Source: Floccularia luteovirens (lineage: Eukaryota > Basidiomycota > Agaricomycetes > Agaricales > Squamanitaceae). From it: a stretch of DNA of 64,000 nucleotides. How positions within the stretch are numbered: position 1 is the stretch's first letter; the number at the start of each line of letters is the position of its first letter. The notes beneath the pieces are model-generated. The model saw only the letters and a program-made list of their open reading frames with translations. It had not been told where the DNA came from and ran no database searches. The stretch spans positions 62,001 through 126,000 of the forward strand of contig VSJF01000006.1 in NCBI GenBank assembly GCA_009739215.1, read 5' to 3'. Both the position numbers and the translations under genes were made by a program. Of this stretch, positions 47,872 through 60,482 are shown in pieces.

Positions 47872-50800
47872 ACACTCATCATCTTGTCACGGCTACTCTT
47901 GCGATGAGCATGGATACCTACGTGACGTTTTACATGCCGAGTGCTTCTTTTCTCCCTACATCATATCTGCACAAAATAGCACCTATTTGTCCAACATGTA
48001 TGCGTATGAGATATCCATGATTTTGACAAATGATCGCAACGTTGTCTGATGTGCGCACATTCATGTCCGGGAAATTCCAGAAAATGATTTGAAACGCTGT
48101 TGTATATCAGTATACCCATTAATATTCCTCTGCATTTCCAATCGCAAGGATCGTAGTGATCAGAAAGAAAAATACCTCACAGATATATACGTTTATCAGC
48201 TGATCGTGTTTGCTAGAATACGTGGTCACAAGCTTTCAAAATACCGATTGTAGACAACTGGTAAATAAAGACGGGTCGAATGAATAGGTGAGTCCTGGTG
48301 ACAGCCGGAAGCGGTTGGTACAAAAAGAGCCATACCATACAGCATGACCCATACATAACTGGCGTGTTGGGTCAACTTCTCTTTATAAAAAGACGCTCCG
48401 ATCTGATCTCCTCGGGTCCAGGTAAGTATATTCTAGGTGCTCATTGTTCGAAGTTAGCAAGCCAACAGCAAAATGTTTAATGAAAGGAAGGATGTTGCAG
48501 GCTACTAAAGTCTTCCATTTGTGTCCGGGGTGTGTAGGATCGGGACGAGTATGCGCCTGCTATCTAGATACGGAGAGCAACGTAAAAAGCACCCTCGTGT
48601 TATTTAAACCATGAAGGCCCTAAACAGAACTTCATCGCGTTATGATCCCTTGAAGTTGTCTAATTAAAGTGAGTAACGATTTAGGGATCCTCAGCCATAA
48701 GTCACCAACTCGCATAATCTGCGAGTAGTGGATGGCTTTACATAGGCGCATGTGCAAGCATCTTGCTGGCAAGATATCCATACTGACGGCTTTGCCCAGT
48801 CACGAATCGACCCCAAGCAGGCTTGCCGCTGATCTCCTTGCCCCTCATGCCAAAATGATCCAACGAAATAAGTACCACTTAGTCGAAACATCAACCTCTG
48901 TTATAAGTAACAGATTGAACATCAGCGAAACACATTCAAGGCTCGTTGCGCGTGGGATCCACGATCGACAGCCAGACATTAACGTACATAACGCCATACC
49001 GGTAGCTGCGGGTGTGTGATAACGAAAGGGTATGTTAGTGTTACGAGAGAAAGACACTCGTTACCGTGCGACAACGGATGGGACTGTCTCCTCCGGGGGT
49101 TCCGTGTGCAACGGGGCGAGTATGGCACAGAATAGTGGCGGTGGCAGTGTGGGTCTCGGGATGGGGTGAGATAAAAGACAGCGGGGTGAGCATGGGAAAC
49201 AAAAACAAGTGGAAGATCATGGAAGACAATGGTTGGTAGTACATAAATAGAAGATAAGTGTTTTCTCTACGCAGATTGCCTTGTAACAATTACGCAGCAT
49301 GCTTAAGCCGGCAGAGGAAAACTCCTCCTAACATTGAAGCATAAAACAGGAATCGGAATGAAAGTAATAGTGGGCTTGGCGAAGGCAGGATGGCGAGTGT
49401 ACGTTAAGGCGGCTTGCCCACTTGAACCAAGACAGCTAATCGGATCTCCATCTCTAGGTGCGTTCCGTTAGAACTACGGAGCCGATCTGGTGGTTAGAGC
49501 TGTGCAATAAACAGCGAGCCTTACATGAACCGAACCTACACATATGTCCATATATCGGGCCGTCCTGCTGAAAAGAAGGTTGTGTATAGCGTGTCAATGC
49601 TTCGCTGTGTGGGAGGGCATATTCCAACCGCTCGAGAAAACACCGAACTCCCTGCAGCTCCTGCATACATGGCCCTTCTGTTTTTATTCTGTCCCGTCAC
49701 CAGTTTGTATGTCGCTTTCCATTTTTATAACGAACCATTAACTGGTAACCGCATAACCAGAATCCTGGAGGGTGCAATTATTATAACATGGAAACAACAC
49801 CCCAGAATCATGATCTGGGCCGCCGTGTTTCCGCGGATGACGGGGAAGAGAAATGGGGTACAGAGGAAAGAAATCATTCCCTTTTCAGCTTTTAGTATAA
49901 ATGGTCCGCCGGGCATCATGTATCAATGCTTTGGTTGGTTGATCTATAAGGAATTACGATTGTAGAAGGCAGTGGAGTGGCATGAACATCAGCGTGCCTT
50001 CCAAATGCTTTAAACAGGCTGGAGCCACTTCCCTTTTCAGGATCTTGGCACTATCAATTCCGCCGGTGCAGTATACTTGGAGTCCATTTTAAGACTGAAT
50101 TATTTGAGTAATTGATAGGTAAGTATTTAGCAGGGGTGCACTAACCTCTGCTATCGTCAATTTCGTAAATCAGACCCTTGAAATTTGTCTTCTAGGGTAC
50201 GTGTTTGTTACATATAAAGGGTTCCAATTTTAATGCTTGTTTTTATATTCTTCGTATTAACGTTGGTTTGTTGAGGTGCCACTTTGTGGGGGTTGTATAT
50301 AAAGAAGTTGGCTGCAAGTAGAACCTTGATACATGAAGATGCGTTCCTGATTGATTCGTTAGTGCGGAGTATATGCGTGCATATATCCCTATTTCCTGCA
50401 TCATTTTTCGGTATGTCGCTGGGTCATCGTAGGTTCTTTGGTAATCAAACCATTTGAATAAGCTGAGTCCCTGAGATCGCGATGGTTCTTCCTAGGGCTG
50501 TCCCTTTTGATCATGAGTGGTCTCAGGGCAAGGACAGCAAAGAGAGTGTTGACAACATTCCTCAAGACAGCGACCCGAAATTTCTGTTGATCACAATTCC
50601 GCGCATTGTTCCTATTCGCTGAGTTTGTAATTTTGACTGATCTCAATGCATGCCTTCAAGGGGTGCAGTTGCTAATGCTACTCAATCCTATGTTCAGATG
50701 AATTATGGTCCTACAAATGCTCTCAGTTTGTTACCCACGTGGAGTATTCACGTCTTTCAACACCTTTGGCAAGACGGTGTGCGGGTTCGTATGTAACATT

Positions 50801-51976
50801 CCTTACAGCTAGGCTCCCTGAAAGATATCACTCCACGCCGCCGTCGTCATGTCTATCACGACACGGAAACTGTGTATTGTTACTATGAGGAACAACGGCA
50901 TTGGCCCACGGTGTCCGGGACTGTTGTGAGTTCCATTCTTGTTTAGCCAATAAGAATAATATGGATTTTAATCTTGACAACATCACGTATTGGTAGATCT
51001 CTTTCTAAATCTTTAAAGCAAATTCGACCATGCCGTTTTCTTGTCTCCATTCTTAGCTGATAATTACACTTGTCATGCATACAAGGGCTCGCGCTTTCTC
51101 ACCACATGTGGTCGTGTGAGCTACTAAGTGGATGCCGTATGTATATGATCAATAACTTGCAGAATTTCAATATCCCGCACGAGCTCTGAGTTTTACTTTT
51201 TTGCAGACGTTCTGTTCAAGGTTTATCCAGCTCGCGCGTTTCCAGCCACTCTTTGGAGAGATTTCCATGCCGTTTTCTAGACTCTTGATCTTAGATATCA
51301 GGTCTATAGATATCTTCTTCGAGAGCAGTATCACCGTTTTCCCCCCTCATCACAGTTTTTCTGTGATTCCCTTCTAAATACAGATTTTCTAATCCTAGAT
51401 AATTTAGTTAGGATGCCAACAGGATGGTGTGATGCTAAATCGCAAGCTCATCCTTGATATAGATACACCACACCCTATTAAGGTTTCCTTACTTACAATC
51501 TATGAAAGGTGGTCAATACATTTTGATTTTGGTACAGTATTCCAACAAATTAATGGTGAGCGTGTACATAGTTATATTTGGTTAAACTGACAACGACAAG
51601 TCCCCTCGATCACCTATTCTCTTAATATCCCGTATACGGCTATATTAATCCTAGCCCTACTCGTTCAATTAAGTATCGATGGTTTTCCAGTCTGCTGATC
51701 TGGTGACACTAGTGCTAATTGTGCAGAACACCGCGAAAAACGTGTATTGATGGGTGCCCTGCCATGGAATGATACCCGTTCTTTGTAGACTAACATATAT
51801 ACTCGAGTACAATCCTAGAACCTTCGATCAAATATTATATGACCGACCAGTGTACCATAACTCCTCAATAACTCAACAAGGCAATGATGATCTATCTACA
51901 ATCTCTCAAAAGTTCTGTAGTTCATGCGACATACAAACATCAGATGATCATTGGCCAATTGGCTAGAAGCAGTGTT
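47872..51976. other. 4.1-kb region without a supported gene
   Basis: This is the longest gap in the window. Open stretches reach at most about 146 codons (49525-49965, plus strand) and show no domain. A short protein-like stretch at about 50820-50950 (plus strand) is noted separately. No tRNA, rRNA or complete mobile element was recognised. Confidence 0.5.
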
Positions 51977-54900
51977 CTACGATACATTGTTTGTAATGGA
52001 CGGGAGTGCCATTCGTTCTGTGCAAGTCAATCCTTCATGATACATGTAACCACAGCCTGCACAAATTTCAGAATAGCAGGATAGACACCTGATAACCATC
52101 CCGGTCCAGATAGTATGTCGATAAACCATTGGGCACTTTGGGGTCGGACAGAAGAAGTAGTCTTTTACACGATCGCGAATGTGAGTAATGAATGAAAACT
52201 TGAGGAAATCATTTTCTTGCAGCATGGTGAGAAGATCGCGGACGACGATGTAGGGGACTATGGCGTTGCAACCAATTGTACCTCCGCCTTCGGTAGTGAT
52301 TTTTGCAAAGCATCTGGAGGGGCGATATTGAGGACCAGCAGCAGAAAGCAAGATGTATTGCAGACATGCTGTACAATAAACATGTCCACAAGGCAGCTTG
52401 ACAGGCGAAACGGGTTTGTGAAGACAGATTTGACATACAGCACTATCTGTCTTCACGAGACCCGACTCTGCATTGGTCGACTTATTAATCGCCAGACGGA
52501 CCTGGTCCACTACAGCCGACTCTCCTCTGACTATCAATTTGAGGTTAACAATGTCGAGCGTCACCTTATTTGGCCCAACGCCATCCTGAATAGACTTGAG
52601 TCCACCATGCGTCAGTGCATGAATTGCGTCCTTCTGGAGTTGTATTTCCTTCTGAAGAGAATGCACCTTCTTTATCAACCGTAACACTAAGGTTCTTGCT
52701 CGATCCTGGGCTTCTTCTGCTCCATAGATCCGGACAGTTTGTGTCCGGGTGTCGCATTGTATGAAGAACGTAGTGTCAGTGTTGATCCTCTGCAGAGCCT
52801 TTGAACTACTTTCGTTATAGAAATAGTCGTCCCAAAAGGGTTCATCTCTTTCCCCTGACTTCATAACTCCTCCATGCAAAAGTAACGCCAAACAACCGTT
52901 TACGTGGCCGAAGGCCTCAGAATTGGCAGCCTGGGTGTGAATCCGTATACAAGTTACGCCATCAATGTTCTGACATTGGATTTCGCATGCTCGTTTGTGC
53001 ATTTCTCGAAGTTTGTCCAATTGAGGCATAATGGATTGCAATATGGGGGTGGATACTCGATAAATGGAGAAATAGATCAATTGAACGCGCAAAGTCTCGT
53101 CCGCAAGAAACTGTTGTTGGGTATTGTTGAGGTATTCTGCGGCCTCGTCTGCGAGAGTTTCAGTGCTGAACCTTGCGAATGCAACATATCTCTTCTTTCC
53201 ACTCTCCAAAGGAAGTACCTCAAACTCATCGAGGCCCCCTGACTTAGATAGGAGGGCACGGATAGGGTCAACGGGGGAATTGACGTATGTCGGCCTAACC
53301 AGTGTCACAGAAGTGGGAAAGGCACCACAGAATCTCTCTACAGCTGCTTTATTTGTGTCTGGTGATAGCCCCGACAGCTTGACTGCGTACGAATGAGTTT
53401 GCCCAGGAGTAGGTCTATGGAAGACGGCCGCAACCTTCATACCGTTGATGACCTGCCCATTCAGACGGGTAGCCTCTGATTTGGCTTTAGAGATAGAGGC
53501 ATAATATGCCCATGCAGTCCGTGTTGCAGCGGGCCAGGAAACCGTCACATGTTTACTCTTTGGAGGCATCCTAATATCGATGGGGGAGGTCGATCCCACT
53601 CGCACTCGTAATTCCATATCCCCGTAGGTTTGTTTGTGCAATTGGGCGGCAGCGATTCGCGCCTGAGAGGCTCGCTCAAAGTGGATTTCTGAGGTCGCAT
53701 ACGTCTCGGTGTCTTCGTGGCTTATCACATCTATCACTTCACCAAAGTTGCTAGCGAGTTCTCGTATCTCTGCAAGAGTTGAATCCAAAGGTAAATTCTC
53801 CAGTATTACGGTGCGCGAGTCGCAAGGAGTGACTATATCCGTAGGTGTCGAATCTTCTCCAAAGGTGACTGTACAACTAAAGAACTGTCTTTCAACTAAG
53901 GGGTGTTCTTGTGCACGCTGCATATTTTCATCAGTTTCCATGAATAGGAGCAGACAGAGCAATACTGACTACAGGCTCGGTGGGGCCATGGTTTGTAGTC
54001 GTTATAGCCTTGTTGATAGAAGTATCCGACCTGTGGTCACTTTCGGTCGACCTTTCGGATTCGCTTGGAGTGGAATCTTCTTCCACCTGTGCAGGAGTGG
54101 CCAATTCTGAACTATTCCTTGTAGAGCTCGCAACGTCCGAAATAATAGTGTGAGCCTTGCTTTCGTATCCTGCGTCAACTGACTCTGCTTCACCACTATC
54201 TGCCATGAATGTTGGAGACTACACATCGTTACATGTAAGAATTATTTCACGAGCTGAAAAGAAGAAACTTACCATTTTAGGTGAAGGCGTCCGAATATAT
54301 TCATCTTGGGGTGAGATATGCAAGAACCGACAACTATCACCACGACCGCAATAACCTTGACCAAAAGCCTTACAGGGTTCGTCCACTCGTTCTGGGTCAT
54401 TAGAGGGCGGCGCAATTTCTGGCCATGGTGCATTCCACGTTTCCTCGGCATCGTCATTAGGTTCTTGTGACCCTATTGGTATTTGTTCTTCTTCGTTGCC
54501 TTCGTGTTCATTTGCTTCGTGTCTGCTTCCCTCTTCATCGTTCAATTCTTCTGCAACATCGTCCCCTCCTTTATTATTCTTGTCCGAAGCAAGGTGTTCT
54601 GACTGACTGCTACGGCTATCTACACCATGGCTGAACTTGCAGGAGTCGCCATATGCGCAATACCCTCGAGTGGCATAATATTTACATATAGGCAGTGAAC
54701 GTTTGCTATAGTCCGATATGCTCCCGTTTGTCTGGCGAGAGGTGTTTTGATTGGAAGTATCATGTTTCATGTCGCAACGATCCCCTTTTTTACAACTCCC
54801 CATCGAGAAATATTGACAAGTTCGGGTTTTACGAGCATTCGAAGAACCGTCTGGGTATGTCAAAGAATTATCAGGCTGTGATGAGGATGGTCTATCGTGA

Positions 54901-56597
54901 CTGTAACTGCAAGCATCTCCACGATTACATATACCTTCAGCGAAACGTTTGCATGGTGCTTTTTGATAGAGTTTTGTTGAATCCTGTACACTTTGTTTCC
55001 GTTCGACCATTTTAGTGGGACCACAATTCTCATTGTTATCCTCTGGCGCACCCCAATTTTGAGTCATATCGTTAGCAGTCCAACCACCACCCCATTGGTT
55101 GTCTTCCATTTGATATCCTTCTTCTGCCCCATTCTCTTCTACTTGGTCATCTTCCTCTACCTGATCGCCTTCCTCCACTTGATGGCCATCTCCCAATTGA
55201 TCACCTTCTTCAGCTTGATCCCTTTCATAAGTTTGGTATCCTGAGTACGGCTCTTCGTTATTTGCACCATTGATGATGCCATGTGAGAAGTAACATGAAT
55301 CACCCTTCTTGCATGTCCCATATTGTGTAAAGTATCTGCACGGCTGTTGGGATGTTTCCTGTGTATGATTATTTGATGGGTCTGTGCTTGGTGGAGGACC
55401 TTCATGAATATACGGGCAAGCATCTCCGTTACGACACTTTCCAAGTGGGAAAAACTTGCAAACTGAGGAGGCAGGGGGATTGGGGAACGGTGGACCTGGT
55501 GCCAGCGGTGTTTGACTTGGTGGTGGAAGTGTGGACGTCTGAGCCTGTCTTCCATTCCGGTCAAGGGTAAAAAGAGAAGGCTGAGAATCATGGAAGAGGA
55601 GCTTGTACTCATCCACACTTAACGAGTGTCGGAATCCACATGAGTCATTTGCTGAACAGCGACCTTGCGCGAGTGCTTTACAAAATGGTAACGATGTGTT
55701 CGCAAGAGGGTCAGCGAATTGGCTCCAGTGAAGTGTAACTTCAGACACATGAGGGTAGACGGGAATGTCGGCAATTGCATTTATGGAATGGTGCGCATTA
55801 TTTGAGGGTGGTTCGCTAACCACTGGCGAGGCTCTGTATTGAGAGGAGTTTTGGCCTGGGGTCTTCCGCGTACTATTTCCACCTGCTGGGGATTGACTAT
55901 TGGGTGTCGTTCTGCGCGATTCATTATACATATTGGCCTGAAGAGGCATAGGGGATTCGGCAGGTTTAACAGCAGGAGAAGGACTAACACATCGGGCAAG
56001 GTTCGAATTAGCGTTCTCGCTTGTATTAGCATGTAGTTCGATTTCTTGTTTGGTTATGTATGAAGTTTCGGGTTGTTCAGGAGTTATTTCATCGGGATAA
56101 CTCGTAACGTTGGTATGCGTAGATACAGAGTCAACCTCTTTCAAAGGCTGATCTGGAGCGCTGGACGAAACCTCCTTGATTTGATTGTTCTGTTGTACTG
56201 TTCCATTGATTTTTGGAGGTTCCACACATTCAGTCTTGCCGCTATCCTGATTGGACCCTTCTTTATTGCTTCATCTTTAGATCACAAAGAAAAGCTCTAG
56301 AGTAGACTTACTACTACCACCAACTTCGCCTTCATCTACCGCATGGTAGAAATCGCATTCTGTTCCTTGTGCACAAGCTCCTTGCAAGTAGAAAATACAA
56401 GGAGATTTCCCATCAAAACCTTTTTTAGTAGCTATGGTCTGATCCTCGCTATCGACATTCTGAATTTTGGATTTTGGCTGCCCAGTGTCTTGAGGTAGGT
56501 CATGTGAGTTCATACATTTATCCCCAAATGCACAACCTCCAATCCCGCGAAAGTATCGGCATAGTTTAACAGGTTTTGCCTTCACTGGTGTGGCCAT
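51977..56597 (-). CDS. Large CCCH zinc-finger / RRM / RING-IBR protein
   Basis: Four exons (56597-56312, 56260-54273, 54218-53970, 53917-51977) join in frame to 1487 aa. Nine CCCH fingers (CX7-8CX5CX3H) lie in the first half, the first being CRYFRGIGGCAFGDKCMNSH at residues 13-32 and the last CKAFGQGYCGRGDSCRFLH. Between fingers 5 and 6 is an acidic stretch with repeated DQVEEG-like units. Residues from about 842 hold RRM-like domains (RTVILENLPLDSTLAEIREL; YAVKLSGLSPDTNKAAVERF). A RING begins at about 1336 (CQICLHKPV, LPCGHVYCTACL) and an IBR-type module at about 1425 (CPTPKCPMVYR, YHEGLTC). The protein stops 14 residues later, so the RING2 of RBR E3 ligases is not seen. It is probably an RNA-binding protein with a ubiquitin-related role. 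The start at 56597 is the Met closest ahead of finger 1. Confidence 0.9.
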
Positions 56598-58700
56598 GAC
56601 AGCAGTACTGTCTAAAGGATGAGTAACAAGTACACGAGGCACTGCGTTTGTACGTGTGCACATGCAGCTAAAAGAAACACACCTATTGATCATCTATGAT
56701 ATCGATAATCGGGTGAACCATGAACAGGGGTTTGGCGACAAGCAAGTTCGGACCTTTTGAGAAAGTTGAACACGTCACAACAAAAGTGAAGCGACTACGT
56801 AGGACTTGTGCTGAGCACACTTATGTATATGATGGTGATCCTCGTTAACCAGCCATGAACAATGCTGAACACTTCACAAGAAAGATAAATGAGCCTACAA
56901 CGGTATACAGTGATAAACAATCCTCGGCCCTCATTTGATTACTAACGAACAATAACCCTGGTCTCTCCACCAATCATCCATCCATCGGCAACCTCAATCC
57001 CCTAAGACGCATACCAATATGATGAGCATACCTGATTAAGATATGAGGTTCTTTCCCTTCGGGCCCAGGTCAAAGAGGCTCAAGACGCTCTTGATTAGGC
57101 AAACACGCATGCTGCTATAGCATATTCTCGTAACGAACAGGAAAGAGCATATGTCAAGGTGGCACGAAAGCAAACGTCAATTGCAATAATGAAACCTCGT
57201 TGCATCACGTCGGGACTAGGCCTTGCTGAGTTTGATGAACAGATCAGACAACAAAACTCGAAGAAACAGAAAGCAGAGGAGGCAAAGAATTGAAGCAATA
57301 GGCGCAGCTAAATAAGCACAGCGAGCAAGGTGTAGGCCAACGTCAGAGTTTATCGGGAGTATTGCAAGGAATGCGACCACCTTTTTACTTCCATTGAAAG
57401 GTGCTCAAGTCAAACCTCTCAAGAACACCGACCTCATCATTCCTATTGAGGCTCATCTTGAGGCTCACCCGGACTCAGGGATGACCCTCGATTCTCTAGG
57501 TATTTGTTAGTAAGTACTTAAAGATACCTCTTCATAATTGTATGCTCAAGTTGTGCCCAGAACGAACATCCGGTATTCATAAATGCTATGAGATTGTATG
57601 CGAAGTCAACAAGATGATCTACCAAGGGGGGAGTACACTAGAAACTAGGTATCATCACAGCACCTAAATGGCTGCTGCATCCGCATCCAACCTTTACTAG
57701 GGGCAGATGGACATCCCAAAACGAATCCGCAATAGCTCCTTTAATTCCCGTTCACCGTTTTCGATCGCCTCCTGGCTTACATGCTGGCATTTTGGACAGC
57801 AGCATTCAGTTTCTGATCAATAGTTTATCAAACTTTGTCGCTTGAGTCACCTGTCTCGCTATTTCTCCGGCCATCTACCGCAATATTTGACATGGCTGTT
57901 AGGACGACCGCCTACGACCGTTCCCTTATTTCCTTCGCTTTTGGATGACAGTGACATTAACGCTTAAACTTAAGCGGTCTCTTTCTAAAGTGGTACCTGA
58001 CCCTTTTGATTATAGTCCCACAAAGTCCATATGTCCATGCGTTTATGACATGTCATTCATATCCTCGTCGGACATGTCTATGTAACGAGCCCCTCTTTCC
58101 GCGCAGAATGCGAGTCTATATGCACCGGACACCACAAAGACGATGATATGTTTGCCGTATTTCTATAGGCATCCATAACAGGCACTTTTTTTCCCTCCAT
58201 CTATTGATCCTTGGGGTGTGGACAAGGCGTTTTGCGATGCCTTGCGGACTCCTGCCTTCAGTTTACATTAGATGTTGTTGGCTTACTGCGATTAACCATT
58301 GGTCAAGTGCCCCAGGCACCCAATACTTAGAAGCCCGCTAGAGCAGATCGCCTCATTTCCGCCTTTTGATAGCAATCAATAGGCCCTTCCAACCCTTTGC
58401 AAGCGCCTGCAGATTGTTCCTGTTCCTGCTTGTTGACTTCAGTGCGCTCTTCGACCGACATGTCTTGATTGCTGTCATATTGCCTTTTACTTAAAACTGA
58501 GCAGCAATAACATTTGCTATGGGTGCTTCTTTCTTCCCTCTGCCAAGAGTTTCACCGCGTCCATGATACTCATCTCCTCGTCTTTCGTAACTTCAAACCT
58601 CACTGTGAGCCATAATGCTGTGAAGAACATCCTCTTTCGTATATCCGCTTTGTGCCTCCAACTTGGGTTGTACAAATTATTCTCGTTTTTCGCATTCAAA
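56598..58700. other. 2.1-kb region without a supported gene
   Basis: Contains only short open stretches. Around 57095-57300 the plus strand can be read as a charged peptide (QERAYVKVARKQTSIAIMKP), but it stops quickly and cannot be assigned. Confidence 0.45.
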
Positions 58701-60482
58701 ATGGGAGCTTACACATCATTTCTTATGTTCGCGGAAGATTTAGTTCAGCAGGGGTTTTATATTATTGCTCGTGGAATATCAAAGCGGTCAGCAGTGGTTT
58801 TGGGTTTTGTCATTCTTTTCACGGCAGCCGGTTTCTGGGACACCCTTCTATGGGCATTGGATTCTCCAGGGTATGCGCCAAGGAGCAAATCGACTCAAGC
58901 GTCGTCACTGTCCCCACAGCTCCTTAACAACCCTTCGTATATCGTCTCACTTTCTGACCCGTTGGGAGATACACACACAATCAAAATTGATGAAGCTATG
59001 ACCGGAAACTTATTCAGGTCTGGCCTAAATGTCACTGTGTCGGATGCTCAGATCAAGGTTCCCTCAGAAATAGTGCCACCTCCTACGAATAAGTCATTCG
59101 CATTGGTAGGCCCTCGGATTTGGCTTGATGAAGACCTTTCAGTCTCGGTCGACCAAACTATCATGATTTCCCCTCATTTTTATTGTCCGACTAGCGTGTC
59201 AGAAGCTACGCTTGCATGGCGATGCATCTTGCCCAACAGCACCATTGATGTAGAATTTCTCAGTCAGCCTGTAGGTCAACCTGAAATATGGTGGGACGAC
59301 TCCGACTTGGATTCGGAAGTACTAGGCTGGAACAGGGCGGATAATCAATGGCAGACTTTGAGCATTGGGGGCGACACAGCTGCGATGAAACAGGTATTCA
59401 CAGTGACGAAGGGTAGAAGACGCCATACATTTTTGGAGACAGCACTCAAGATATCGATGCTCAGTGTAGATCCTATACCGCTTGCTGATGCAGAGGTTAC
59501 GGAGATGATTAGGCGGGTGTGGTCTAGCGACACCGATCAACCAATCGAACCAGCTGTAAAAGCTTTGGCAGATTTTGCCATCGAAGCGCAGAATAATGGC
59601 ACTGGGATCATCATGGGAGCCATCGTACAACTCGACAATGTAACAGTTGCGTCGTCCAGTATCGAGCTTCTCAACATTGATCCAAATTCGGACAATACGG
59701 GATACAATCTACTTCGTCTCACCTCAACGAACATCACATTGATTCGCTCGGAAACTCTTCTTAACCCTGTTGTCCCCTTGGAGCCCTGTGATCTTTATAA
59801 CACCAACATCGCTTCTGGCGGTCGAGTGCACTCCACAACTTGCTATAAATCCACCGGGAATCAAACTGGAGCGCGATTTCTCGGCCAGCTTGATGTATCT
59901 TCCATGGTGATCGTCACAGAAGTTCTTGGGGATGGAAGCAAATCGACAAGTGCACAGGCTTTAAACCAGACAGGTTTAGAATGGTTCCTAAATGCATCAA
60001 ATCACCTCGATGCAATGCTCATTTCTCGAGGCGTCATTCTCGGAGGGGACTCGGCAACCATTCAAGTTGAAGTCATCAACAATGTACCGGCAATATCATA
60101 TCTTCAACTCTTATTGATCGTTGTTCCCATCCTTTTTTCTGTAATTGCCACAATGCTGATGTTCATCGACAAACCTGGATATTACAAGAACTCGTTCCTC
60201 TCCGCAGTTTGTGCAACTATACACACCCAAGGTTCTGATAAATGCATGCGAATAGGATACTTACGTTCCCCACCTGAGATCAGCCCAACGACATTGGGCA
60301 ATCATATGGTCCTTGGAACGCCTGGAGGTGGTTCGATTTCAAATGTCACAGCTGGCCAAGGACTTTTGTATGGTCTTGGGTCGGAACCTTTGTCCGGAGA
60401 TCTTGGGTCAGCAATTACGGACAAAGATATGTCTCTTTCACATGAAGAGAAACGATTGTTGAATCAGGGTACTAGCGTATAA
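58701..60482 (+). CDS. Single-exon membrane protein with large ectodomain, unknown function
   Basis: 593 aa in one uninterrupted exon, unusual here. I do not recognise a named family. A hydrophobic segment at about 30-53 (VVLGFVILFTAAGF) and a second at about 464-489 (YLQLLLIVVPILFSVIATML) frame a region of about 410 residues with many N-glycosylation sequons (NVT, NKS, NST, NGT, NIT, NQT) and a few Cys, which suggests an extracellular or lumenal domain. About 104 residues after the second segment form a Gly/Ser-rich cytoplasmic tail. The Met at 58701 was chosen because the open frame upstream (to 58563) is not obviously coding; an extra 46 residues with another hydrophobic stretch would result from the earlier Met. 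Plausibly a plasma-membrane or secretory-pathway protein. Confidence 0.72.
   Translation: MGAYTSFLMFAEDLVQQGFYIIARGISKRSAVVLGFVILFTAAGFWDTLLWALDSPGYAPRSKSTQASSLSPQLLNNPSYIVSLSDPLGDTHTIKIDEAMTGNLFRSGLNVTVSDAQIKVPSEIVPPPTNKSFALVGPRIWLDEDLSVSVDQTIMISPHFYCPTSVSEATLAWRCILPNSTIDVEFLSQPVGQPEIWWDDSDLDSEVLGWNRADNQWQTLSIGGDTAAMKQVFTVTKGRRRHTFLETALKISMLSVDPIPLADAEVTEMIRRVWSSDTDQPIEPAVKALADFAIEAQNNGTGIIMGAIVQLDNVTVASSSIELLNIDPNSDNTGYNLLRLTSTNITLIRSETLLNPVVPLEPCDLYNTNIASGGRVHSTTCYKSTGNQTGARFLGQLDVSSMVIVTEVLGDGSKSTSAQALNQTGLEWFLNASNHLDAMLISRGVILGGDSATIQVEVINNVPAISYLQLLLIVVPILFSVIATMLMFIDKPGYYKNSFLSAVCATIHTQGSDKCMRIGYLRSPPEISPTTLGNHMVLGTPGGGSISNVTAGQGLLYGLGSEPLSGDLGSAITDKDMSLSHEEKRLLNQGTSV

Noticed and set aside
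52217..52684. Plus-strand 155-codon open frame
   Set aside because: Antisense to the RING-IBR exon; no recognisable motif.
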